Position numbers and translations under genes: made by a program. Source: Eutrophobius brisbanensis (GTDB lineage Bacteria > Pseudomonadota > Gammaproteobacteria > Eutrophobiales > Eutrophobiaceae). Taken from it: a stretch of 64,000 nt of DNA. Location of the stretch: NCBI GenBank assembly GCA_038131795.1, contig JAYPQE010000003.1:1488001-1552000 (forward strand). Direction: 5' to 3'. The notes beneath the pieces are model-generated. The model saw only the letters and a program-made list of their open reading frames with translations, did no database searches and was not told the origin of the DNA. Shown here in pieces: positions 1-7,861 of this stretch. Positions within the stretch are counted from its first letter, which is position 1. Every line of letters starts with the position of its first letter.

Positions 1-2
1 GA

Positions 3-836
3 GCAGCAAACCAGGTCATGGAACGAAACGGTTATTTCAGGAAACGTCCAGTCATTGGCTGTAAACATACCTATATTGAATGGACTCCGGACAGCATCCT
101 GTTTCCATTTGTCAAAGCCACTGGCCTTAAGGTCAGGAGTTTCAGAAATATGATCCTGGTCAACCAGATGGGTAAGCGATTCTACAATGAATTGGGGGCA
201 AGCTGGCCCTACGGCACCCACCATGGAGACATTGATGGATATAAACAGGGTGACTGGCGCAACCCCATGAAACGACCATATAAACCTGACAACTGGCTGG
301 ATGCCGCCATTGCACCCAATGAAGGGTCAACTCCCCCTGATTATGCTGCTGGACCAATCTGGGCCATCTTTGATTCAGAAGCAGTTGCAAGGGAAAAATG
401 GGACCTATCACCACCGGCAACGGACCCTGAATATTTCTTCAGCGCTGATACGATTGAAGAATTGGCAAGAAAGATCAAAAAAAACCCGTATCAAAAAGTA
501 GATATGCCGGAAGACAATCTCACTGCCACGGTAAAACGCTTTAACCAGATCGTGGAGTTTGGCTACGACCCTGATTTTGAGCAACCCAATCCCCGGTATA
601 AGTTTAATGCCCCACCCTATTATGCTGCCTGGGCCACTCCGGTGATTCATGACACCTATGCAGGACTTCGCATTAATATGAAATGCCAGGTAGTAGATAT
701 GAATGGTGAAGTGATTGAAGGTCTGTACTGCGGCGGTGAATCTGCCGGCGGTTGCAGTCAGCACGGTCAGGGGCGATGTACCACCCAGGGTTATATCGCC
801 GGCGGCCACCTTGCAAAAGAAAAGGCATGGAGCTAA
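3..836 (+). CDS. FAD-dependent oxidoreductase, C-terminal part (fumarate reductase/ketosteroid dehydrogenase type)
   Basis: The frame is open from the first complete codon, so the gene begins upstream of the window and only about 277 C-terminal residues are present. The last 50 residues carry the C-terminal FAD-binding signature of the FAD_binding_2 family: GLYCGGESAGG, then GQGRCTTQGYIAGGHLA. In fumarate reductases and 3-ketosteroid dehydrogenases this segment closes over the FAD. The middle part (VNQMGKRFYNE) matches the capping-domain entry typical of these flavoproteins. Substrate cannot be told. No transmembrane segment is seen in the visible part. The next gene starts 62 bases downstream on the same strand but is unrelated. 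Family assignment is fairly secure; the specific reaction is open. Confidence 0.85.
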   Translation, partial: AANQVMERNGYFRKRPVIGCKHTYIEWTPDSILFPFVKATGLKVRSFRNMILVNQMGKRFYNELGASWPYGTHHGDIDGYKQGDWRNPMKRPYKPDNWLDAAIAPNEGSTPPDYAAGPIWAIFDSEAVAREKWDLSPPATDPEYFFSADTIEELARKIKKNPYQKVDMPEDNLTATVKRFNQIVEFGYDPDFEQPNPRYKFNAPPYYAAWATPVIHDTYAGLRINMKCQVVDMNGEVIEGLYCGGESAGGCSQHGQGRCTTQGYIAGGHLAKEKAWS

Positions 837-898
837 TAACACGGGGCAAGGGTAAATACATATTCAATCTATAATAAAACCTGAACCGTCAGGACGGC

Positions 899-1393
899 AT
901 GGTTTGTCCTGAACAAAATCTAATGGTGACGATAAAACAGTCTGGCCAATACCAACCTGGATTTACCCTGGTCGAGTTCTCCATCGCCATACTTGTGGCT
1001 GCCCTGGTAATCGGTACGGCAACACCAGCATACATTTATCTCGTCAACAAAGCGCGTACAACTAAAACCATTGATGAAATTAGAAGTATGCAACGGAAAA
1101 TTGATCGCTACGAAAGAAAGAATAATCGCTATCCCGATTCTTTACTGGATATATACCCTCAACAACCCATGGATGCCTGGGGTAATTTTTATGAGTACCT
1201 GAATATCAGGAATGCAACAAATCCAAATCTGATTAACCCTAGAACTGATAATAATTTTAAAAAATTAAATATCGATTATGACCTCTTTAGTACAGGCGCA
1301 GATGCCCTTAGCCTGGGTCCCATTGGCGCCAGTGAAAGTCAGGACGATATATTACGCGGTGATAATGGTGATTATATCGGTCTGGCCAGATAA
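899..1393 (+). CDS. Type II secretion-like pseudopilin (GspG-type), orphan
   Basis: A 164-residue protein with a short basic leader ending in a prepilin peptidase site, PG|FTLVEF, followed by a hydrophobic helix (residues about 22-45). The glutamate at +5 of the mature form is present. After a charged helix it has the GspG-like features DAWGNFYEY and DYDLFSTGAD, then an acidic stretch resembling the calcium-binding end of major pseudopilins (SQDDILRGDNGDY). The start at 899 is preceded by AGGA at a suitable distance; an ATG at 923 lacks a ribosome site. No gsp or pil genes are next to it, so it either serves a machine encoded elsewhere or is a stand-alone minor pilin. Probably exported and membrane-anchored. 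Confidence 0.8.
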   Translation: MVCPEQNLMVTIKQSGQYQPGFTLVEFSIAILVAALVIGTATPAYIYLVNKARTTKTIDEIRSMQRKIDRYERKNNRYPDSLLDIYPQQPMDAWGNFYEYLNIRNATNPNLINPRTDNNFKKLNIDYDLFSTGADALSLGPIGASESQDDILRGDNGDYIGLAR

Positions 1394-1495
1394 TATTAGT
1401 CCATAATCCATATTATTTTCACTTATTTAGTCAGCAATAAAGACTTATATTAGGTATTATTGCGCCACTTTTTTCTTGTCTGAGGTCAGGCCCGC

Positions 1496-3607
1496 ATGAA
1501 GTCGATTTGTCGCAATTCGAAATTTATATGTATATATCTTATCGCCTATTCTGTATCTGTCTTTTCCCAGACCAGCGAAGTCTCCCCCCCTGATGATAGC
1601 GATGCTCAGGTTGTCAGTTACCCTGCGTCTTTTTTTGAACGATACCAACCCAGTACTGCACTGGAGATCGTCAACCAGGTCCCGGGGTTTATTTTAAATG
1701 ATGGAGATTCCGAACGGGGGTTTGGCGGTTCAGTAGGAAATGTACTCATCAACGACAGACGACCCAGTGCCAAACAGGACCCTCCTTCTCAAATCCTCAG
1801 CCGTATCCCGGCCAGCCTGGTTGAACGGGTGGAATTAATCAGGGGGCAGGTTAGAAATATCGACCTTCAGGGATTTACCGTAGTGGCCAATGTTATCATC
1901 CTGCAGGATGCAGAAGCCGCGGCACGCTGGGAGTCAGCGATGCGATATAACTTTTCTGTTTTCCCGGTGACCTGGTCAGGTGGTGTCTCTGTATCTGATA
2001 AATGGGGTGATATTGAGTTCAATGCAGGAATAAGCGGCAGGACGGGTTCATCCGGTGACTCCGGCACGGATGATGAATTTGATGCAACAGGCACACTGAC
2101 AGAATCTATCATTGAAAGCTTTATAAACAAAGCGGACAGTGGATCAGGCAACCTGAATGCATCCACCTGGTTTGGAGAAACCTTTGTCCAGCTAAATACC
2201 GAATTATTTTTTGAACAGCGGGATATGCATCGCAGCACTCATATCTTCCCTCAACTCCTGGGAGAATCCCAAAGCAGGGAAACCATAGATGGCGATTCAA
2301 ACCTCTACCGTTTTGAACTGGGCATGGATGCGGAACGCCTGCTACAGACAGACCTTCTGGGAAAGGCCATCTTTCTTTTTTCATATGAAGATTATGAACG
2401 AGTGAATGATGAGCTGAATTTCAATGCCTCAAACATCGAAGTCCTGCAACAAATTGCTGATGAAGATACCGAGACAACAGAGATCATCTCAAGACTGGAG
2501 TTTGATTGGGTCAGGTGGCAGAACCATACAGTGCAGGCAAACTTTGAAGTTGCCTACAACGTTCTGGACAACTCGCTGGCACAGACACGAGATACTGGCG
2601 CAGGTCCGGTTGAACGCGTAGTTCCTGGAGCAAACTCCAAGGTGAAGGAAATTCGTGGGGATTTTGAAGTACAGGACACCTGGTCACTGGGGGCATTTGA
2701 ACTGGAGCTGGGACTGGGTGGAGAAGTTTCCAATATCTCGCAGTCAGGGGATGCGGTTGAAGAACGAGACTTTTTCTTCTTGAAGCCCCTGGCCAATTTC
2801 ACCTATTCACCAAATCAACAATCGCAGACCCGGGTAAGGCTGTTTAGAGAAGTCGCCCAACTAGACTTTAATGATTTTGTCAGTACGGTAGTATTTGAGG
2901 ATGATGAACGGGCACTGGGTAATCCCAATCTCAGACCCGAAACCACCTGGATAAGTGAAGCAAGTCATGAACGACGGTTCGGAGATGTTGGTGTGGTAAC
3001 TGTAACGGCCTTTCATCACTGGATATCTGATGTTCAGGACTTGTTACCAGTCACGGAAGAAGATGAAGTGCCAGGCAATATTGGAAATGGCCGACGTTGG
3101 GGACTGGAACTGGAGAGCGCATTTCCACTGGACTGGATTGGTCTTGAAAGCAGTCGATTGGATATTCAAACAAGATGGCAGGATTCATCAGTTACCGATC
3201 CCGTGACTAACCAGAAACGGGTCTTAACCTCCTCACGAGGATACCCCAAACCCCTGCCCTTCAGAGATGAACTGGAGTTCATTATCATTGCCAAATTCAG
3301 ACAGGATTTTAAAGACGCCAAAGTCTCATGGGGAATTGAAGGTAGAGAACGCAGCAGTCGTCCTATCTTCAGAGTGGATGAACTGGAAGTATTCAATGAA
3401 ACTACAGAGGTTAATGCCTTTATCGAGACAACACGTTTCTGGGATATGAAGATCCGCCTGGAAGGACAGGATATTCTCGATTTCAACCAATGGCGAAACC
3501 GTACGTTTTTTGCCGGCAGACGGGATTTAACGCCCGTTCAAAGTCGAATGCGTATTTTGCGACACGATGGCGCAAGATTGTTTTTATCGGTTAGCGGCAA
3601 CTTCTGA
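1496..3607 (+). CDS. TonB-dependent outer-membrane receptor (paralogue 1)
   Basis: A 703-residue protein with an N-terminal signal peptide (to about residue 25), a plug domain (about 40-135, with QVPGF, a glycine-rich loop, INDRRPS and the VERVELIRG strand) and a long beta-barrel of alternating aromatic/charged strands ending in the terminal F (LSVSGNF) expected for outer-membrane insertion. It would import a substrate with TonB/ExbBD energy. It is clearly paralogous to the receptor at 49758-51887, which shares the segments YPASFF-RYQP, INDRRPSAKQD and the C-terminal GRRDL-P. Its last 24 bases overlap the convergent serine hydrolase gene. The ligand is unknown; the neighbours suggest an amide- or ester-containing compound. 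Confidence 0.9.
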   Translation: MKSICRNSKFICIYLIAYSVSVFSQTSEVSPPDDSDAQVVSYPASFFERYQPSTALEIVNQVPGFILNDGDSERGFGGSVGNVLINDRRPSAKQDPPSQILSRIPASLVERVELIRGQVRNIDLQGFTVVANVIILQDAEAAARWESAMRYNFSVFPVTWSGGVSVSDKWGDIEFNAGISGRTGSSGDSGTDDEFDATGTLTESIIESFINKADSGSGNLNASTWFGETFVQLNTELFFEQRDMHRSTHIFPQLLGESQSRETIDGDSNLYRFELGMDAERLLQTDLLGKAIFLFSYEDYERVNDELNFNASNIEVLQQIADEDTETTEIISRLEFDWVRWQNHTVQANFEVAYNVLDNSLAQTRDTGAGPVERVVPGANSKVKEIRGDFEVQDTWSLGAFELELGLGGEVSNISQSGDAVEERDFFFLKPLANFTYSPNQQSQTRVRLFREVAQLDFNDFVSTVVFEDDERALGNPNLRPETTWISEASHERRFGDVGVVTVTAFHHWISDVQDLLPVTEEDEVPGNIGNGRRWGLELESAFPLDWIGLESSRLDIQTRWQDSSVTDPVTNQKRVLTSSRGYPKPLPFRDELEFIIIAKFRQDFKDAKVSWGIEGRERSSRPIFRVDELEVFNETTEVNAFIETTRFWDMKIRLEGQDILDFNQWRNRTFFAGRRDLTPVQSRMRILRHDGARLFLSVSGNF

Positions 3608-4645
3608 GTTGATTTTTATATCAGCAACTACTCGAATAATATGGTCTTCAATCAGGTCGGTTAATATCCGCCTATGACTGCGGCGCTCCTGGTGTGGCGT
3701 GCTGCTTGATGTAGTTACGATCACCAGATCAAGTTTCGGTACCAGGATGATGTATTGCCCGCCATATCCCCAGGCATAACTCGTCTCAAAACCGGCCATT
3801 TGTTTAAGCCACCAGCCATAGCCGTAGTAACGGCCTCTTTCCCGCGTGGAAATGGCATGCTTTTGAAATGATCGACTTATCCAGTCTACAGTTACAATCT
3901 GTTGGTTTTTAAATTGTCCGCCATTTAGAAATAACTCGCCGAATTTCAACATTTGCCTGGCCGTCATTTCCATATCATTACCACCGAAATAAATACCTTG
4001 CGGGTCCTGTGGCCAGGACGCCAGCCTAAACTCCAATGGTTTCCCCAGGTATTCCCTTGCAAACTCCAGCGTACTTATACCAGTTGCCCTCGTTAATATG
4101 GCAGATAACAAATGTGTGTTAGCGGTACTGTAGCGCATTACCGTACCCGGGCTGGCTTCCATGGGCTGTGAAAGTGCGAATTCTATCCAGTCTTTACTCA
4201 GGACCCATGCGCCATAATTTCTATTACTGGTAGGCCTTAACCCTGATTGCATAGTGAGTAGATCTGCGATCGTGATATTATTTTTTTCATCGCTAAAATT
4301 ATCTGCAGGTATATTATCGAAATACTTATTGATCGGCTCATTCACGCCTTGTATATACCCTTGCTCTACAGCGATACCAATTAATGCAGAAATTATACTT
4401 TTTGATGCAGATTTAATATTGAACAGTTTATTTTTGTTACTGCCATTAAAATATTCTTCCAGATAAATGTCACCATCCACACTGACGATGACACCATATA
4501 ATCTGTCCATTTCGCTGGCCACCTTCAGGAACTGACTAAAATCAACAGCATGATGGGAGCGCGCTTCCTGCTCTGCAATCACCAAATTTGGCAAAAAACT
4601 ACAGACAGCAAGTATCAATCCGAAAATATATTTTTCTATTCGCAT
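3584..4645 (-). CDS. Exported serine hydrolase, class C beta-lactamase/esterase family
   Basis: A 353-residue protein with a signal peptide (MRIEKYIFGLILAVCSFLPN...). The active-site SxxK is S79-A-S-K82, in the usual position after the first strand pair. A Tyr-containing second motif is YSTAN at 172-176, with the asparagine two residues later than the classical YxN. A WGYGGQY segment near residue 290 fits the third motif region. These hydrolases cleave esters, amides or D-amino peptides in the periplasm and are usually not true beta-lactamases. The gene is convergent with the TonB receptor and overlaps its 3' end by 24 bases. The substrate cannot be read from the sequence. Confidence 0.87.
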   Translation of the reverse strand: MRIEKYIFGLILAVCSFLPNLVIAEQEARSHHAVDFSQFLKVASEMDRLYGVIVSVDGDIYLEEYFNGSNKNKLFNIKSASKSIISALIGIAVEQGYIQGVNEPINKYFDNIPADNFSDEKNNITIADLLTMQSGLRPTSNRNYGAWVLSKDWIEFALSQPMEASPGTVMRYSTANTHLLSAILTRATGISTLEFAREYLGKPLEFRLASWPQDPQGIYFGGNDMEMTARQMLKFGELFLNGGQFKNQQIVTVDWISRSFQKHAISTRERGRYYGYGWWLKQMAGFETSYAWGYGGQYIILVPKLDLVIVTTSSSTPHQERRSHRRILTDLIEDHIIRVVADIKINSEVAANR

Positions 4646-4726
4646 ATTTATCTACAATTAGTTTTACAAACAGGAACAAAATACAATCATATTGTAAATC
4701 TCATCAATATTCATTAATTTAGGGCC

Positions 4727-5149
4727 ATGTCTGATTTGATTAACGGGAAAAGTAATTACCTATTTCTGGCGGGAAATGAGAATGCTGTTATCAGATAACA
4801 TACCGGAGACAGACTACTAAATGAACGCCAATTAACCAAATAGGTTAATGTAATACAAAACCGAAAAATATATTTAGATAATAATAGTATTAATTATTAC
4901 TTACAAGTGATTCCGGATAAACATGCTGTCTACACACAATTTCTTCCTGACGATATCATATTTGGAAAGAGATGTAATATAGACTTATTTCTGGAAGCCG
5001 TCAGTCCAGTCTTGCAAACCCGTTTAAATTATCCACTTGATGTAATCAAAGCTGAAAGTACTCAACATCAGGTTTATTTCAAATAGGATCCCCATTGGAC
5101 TGACAGTGGAGCATATATAGCTTACCTAGAATTAATGAAAATAATATAA
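4727..5149 (+). pseudogene. Decayed AlgX/AlgJ-type SGNH hydrolase-like gene (three in-frame stops)
   Basis: One continuous frame from ATG 4727 to TAA 5147-5149, interrupted by stops at 4796 (TAA), 4841 (TAG) and 5084 (TAG). The conceptual protein still shows the family landmarks in order: GKSNYLFLAGNENAV near the start, YYLQVIPDKHAVYTQFLP in the middle, and (stop)DPHWTDSGAYIAYLELM at the end, matching the DxHW...GAYxAY motif of AlgX/AlgJ-like O-acetyltransferase/SGNH proteins. Each stop is one substitution away from a plausible sense codon. There is no frame change, so decay looks recent. The fragment is about 140 codons, far shorter than the 350-450 of the family, so both ends are also lost. 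Confidence 0.75.
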
Positions 5150-5162
5150 GAGGATTTACATG

Positions 5163-5406
5163 AGTTAAATATCATAGACAACCCTGTCTTTACTCCTGGC
5201 ACATTCTAGGGTGACCTTGCAAGAATGGCGGAAATTGAGACTGAAGTCGGCGTGACCATATTGGCCGAACCTCGTTCATCTCCCGCCCCCCATTTGGATG
5301 GACAGCGCTCAGCTTCACTGGCGATTTCCCAATCTTGTGCCATTACATTTGTTTGAAGAAAAAAAAGAGGCATAAATGCAATGCCTATCATTTGGAATCT
5401 AGACAT
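5163..5406 (-). pseudogene. Truncated exported cyclase-family protein (kynurenine formamidase-like), N-terminal stub
   Basis: Begins with ATG at 5406 after a strong ribosome site (AAGGAG), 23 bases after the stop of the amidase, so it was once cotranscribed with it. It encodes a signal peptide (to ALA/AQD around residue 24) and then CPSKWGAGDERGSANMVTP, the N-terminal hallmark of the putative cyclase family (PF04199). It stops at 5206 after 66 residues. Out to about 5163 the same strand still reads VKTG-like residues beyond the stop, as in intact members. The metal-binding HxxxD region that follows in the family is absent. Family identity is good; function is lost unless the short exported peptide has a role. 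Confidence 0.65.
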
Positions 5407-5429
5407 GGTCGAAGCTCCTTATCATTTGC

Positions 5430-7079
5430 TCATTTAATAATAGCAGGTAATAGTGGTGGAGCTTTACGTTTATTACTTGCCTGTTCATAGGCATAAGCAT
5501 AGCCAATGATGGGTCCATCATCATAGGGTTTGCCGAAGAATGCCAAGGCCATTGGTAACCCCTGGCTACCGTGCCCCATAGGCACAACGATGCATGGAAA
5601 ACCAATCGAGTTGTAACCAGCGAGTGTGGAAGGCACGGGCACATCTGAATCGACAAAACTGGGATCCTCCAATGAATATACCGGGTTACTGATGACGCTT
5701 GCAAAACGGGTTTCATACGGGAAGACCAGGACATCCAGATCATTCGAGTTAAAAATTTCCAGTTTATCTGCTGTGGCCTTAGGTAAGAGAACCTTAACAA
5801 GGTTTTGATAAGCTTCCTCTTCAGTAGAATGTTCCAATGAAGTTCTAAGCAGTCTCATAACACTCTCTCGAACGGGAAGATCTGATTGATTAACTACGGT
5901 CTCATAAATTTCAATAAACTCTTCAACGGTTTTTGGCGCACCTGGTAATGTTTCCAGATAGGACTCCCAGTCTCTACGAAATCGATAGTCTGCGGTCCGG
6001 CGAATATAGCGACTACCTTCTCCGAGATATCGCTTAATAAAATCTTCACTTAGTTCCACATTTACAAGGACACCGCCAAGATTCTCAATGACGTCTAGTG
6101 CTTCTTCAGCCATATTGTCTATCTCGGGATCACCTCCAAACAGCGTTCTGACCACACCTATCCTTTTACCCTTAATTGCCTGCTTATCCAGATATTGTGT
6201 GAAATCGACATGACCGCCAGTGACATTGTATTTATTTCTTACCTTGGACCACACATCAGAACTGATTGGGTCTACGCTATCTTCTACAGCAATGGTACTT
6301 AGCATATAGGCCACGTCTGTCACAGTCCGCGCCATAGGGCCGGCGCTATCAAACTCCAGATCTTTCGGTGCTATTCCATCACGGCTGATTAATCCCGTGG
6401 TAGGCCTTAAACCAACAATGCCATTAAATGCCGCCGGCCCTCTGACAGAAGTACTGGTATCGGTACCGACTGCAAGGACAGCAAAATTTGCTGCAATTGC
6501 AGATGCCGAACCACTGCTGGACCCACCAGTATCACGTTTTAAGTTATAGGGATTCACCTGCTGACCGATTACAGTGTTATAACTGCCGCTAGCAAACTCT
6601 CCCATTGCAGCCTTACCTAGAATTATGGCACCGGCTTCCCTCAGTTCTCTTGTCAACGTTGCATCATCGGGTGGAATGATGTCTTTAAGGATAGCGGATC
6701 CATTACTGGTAGGCATATCATATGTGTCAATATTGTCCTTGAGCAGTACCGGTATGCCATGTAACGGCCCCCTGCTTCTTCCAGCCTGACGTTCCCTGTC
6801 CAGCTGTTCAGCAATCTGTAACGCATCAGGGTGAACGGTAATAATAGAATTAATCTCAGGCCCGCTTTTATCATATTCATTAATGCGGTCCAGGTAACTT
6901 TCGATCAGTTCAATTGTTGTCAATTCACCAGCATCATATGCTGACTGGATATCTTCAATAGTCGTCTCAAGTAAGGTGAATTGCCGATTGTTGGTTTTCT
7001 TATCTGCGGTCATTACGCACCCGGACAAACCAAAAATAAGAATGGAGAAACATAAAATACGATTAATTTTAGTATTCAC
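5430..7079 (-). CDS. Lipoprotein amidase (amidase signature family)
   Basis: A 549-residue protein with a lipobox (LSGC, cysteine 21), so it should be a membrane-anchored periplasmic lipoprotein. The amidase signature Ser-cisSer-Lys machinery is visible: K114 in LLKDNIDT, the GGSSSGSA loop at 185-192 holding the cis-serine, and the nucleophile S211 in GTDTSTSVRGPA. The usual glycines before the nucleophile (TGGS) are Ser/Thr here, a small departure. It would hydrolyse carboxamides. The GTG start at 7079 is supported by the lipoprotein signal. Downstream on the same strand lies the truncated cyclase; upstream lie an unknown fragment and the amidohydrolase, a grouping that hints at stepwise opening of an amide or cyclic imide. 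Confidence 0.9.
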   Translation of the reverse strand: MNTKINRILCFSILIFGLSGCVMTADKKTNNRQFTLLETTIEDIQSAYDAGELTTIELIESYLDRINEYDKSGPEINSIITVHPDALQIAEQLDRERQAGRSRGPLHGIPVLLKDNIDTYDMPTSNGSAILKDIIPPDDATLTRELREAGAIILGKAAMGEFASGSYNTVIGQQVNPYNLKRDTGGSSSGSASAIAANFAVLAVGTDTSTSVRGPAAFNGIVGLRPTTGLISRDGIAPKDLEFDSAGPMARTVTDVAYMLSTIAVEDSVDPISSDVWSKVRNKYNVTGGHVDFTQYLDKQAIKGKRIGVVRTLFGGDPEIDNMAEEALDVIENLGGVLVNVELSEDFIKRYLGEGSRYIRRTADYRFRRDWESYLETLPGAPKTVEEFIEIYETVVNQSDLPVRESVMRLLRTSLEHSTEEEAYQNLVKVLLPKATADKLEIFNSNDLDVLVFPYETRFASVISNPVYSLEDPSFVDSDVPVPSTLAGYNSIGFPCIVVPMGHGSQGLPMALAFFGKPYDDGPIIGYAYAYEQASNKRKAPPLLPAIIK

Positions 7080-7205
7080 TGATTAAATACCTTTGTGAAT
7101 TTAATCTAATACTAACGAGGAATTAATGATAAGTCATTAACCAGGATAACGAGATGAATTTATAGTGAAATAGCCCTTGAAATAATTATATTTCAGTCAG
7201 ATTTT

Positions 7206-7502
7206 CTAAAACCCTGATTCCCTAATAAAAACGGAGGCGACAGTTTTATAGAAATAACGTAATAAACTTTCCGCGCGACCTTCTATATACATATTGCCAA
7301 CGACAACCTTATCAATAGGCCCTGGGTCTTCTGTCGGCACAAGTTTTACATTGATTTTATTATTTTTTTGAACAACGGAATAAATAGCAAATTGGTCCCA
7401 TTGCACTTCAGGGCGTGAAGATGTATTAGATGCTTTTATGCGTACTCGAAATGAGTGAGAAAAGCCTGCATTAATAGAAGAAATTAATCGGAAGGTTTTA
7501 AA
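7206..7502 (-). pseudogene. Unrecognised coding-like remnant
   Basis: A frame of about 98 codons is open from 7502 to the TAG at 7206. The only internal start is a GTG at 7406, giving 66 residues; upstream of it the frame stays open but has no ATG or GTG. The translation (for example PEVQWDQFAIYSVVQKNN and GPIDKVVVGNMYIEGRAES) has the composition and strand-like alternation of a real protein. It sits between the amidase and the small membrane protein on their strand. I recognise no family. It is most simply the 3' end of a gene whose 5' part has been lost; a short real gene using GTG is possible. Confidence 0.3.
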
Positions 7503-7536
7503 TCAAAAATACTTTATCTTTTTGTTTTTAATATAT

Positions 7537-7857
7537 TTATTTCTCTCGGGTAAAGATTTTAACGCCCCCCAACACTATCATCAAGGATGTGAAGATCAGT
7601 ACAAGAATTAGTCCAACAGATGTGCTTTTAGAATCTCCCTCAAAATTATCTGCCAGGGTATTTTTATTAATACTTTCAGCAAGTTGTGTAATATTCGCTG
7701 GCGGGTTGTCAGTTACAGACAATTCATCGGGCGGTAGGAAAAATCCGGTCTCAGGGTCAAATTCTGCATAGGGCGTCAGCATATCTTCGTCCCCTGCTTC
7801 TGCCGGTTGCAAAAGCAGGGGTGTCAGACAAAAAAGCAAAAAAATCACTCTATACAT
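7537..7857 (-). CDS. Small exported single-span membrane protein, unknown
   Basis: With ATG 7857 the product is 106 residues: a signal peptide (MYRVIFLLFCLTPLLLQPAEA), an acidic and proline-rich periplasmic stretch, then one transmembrane helix (about residues 77-97, GLILVLIFTSLMIVLGGV) and a short basic tail ending in TREK. The start lies 5 bases past the stop of the amidohydrolase, so translation is probably coupled to it. A longer reading from 7908 would overlap the amidohydrolase and spoil the signal peptide. I know no named family. Topology suggests a periplasmic loop tethered to the inner membrane, perhaps an accessory to the exported enzyme before it. Confidence 0.6.
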   Translation of the reverse strand: MYRVIFLLFCLTPLLLQPAEAGDEDMLTPYAEFDPETGFFLPPDELSVTDNPPANITQLAESINKNTLADNFEGDSKSTSVGLILVLIFTSLMIVLGGVKIFTREK

Positions 7858-7861
7858 GGTC

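Noticed and set aside
4727..5149. Stop-codon readthrough or recoding to make an intact AlgX-like protein
   Set aside because: Stops are of two kinds (TAA, TAG), neighbouring genes use TAA, TAG and TGA as normal stops, and the gene is also truncated; decay is simpler.
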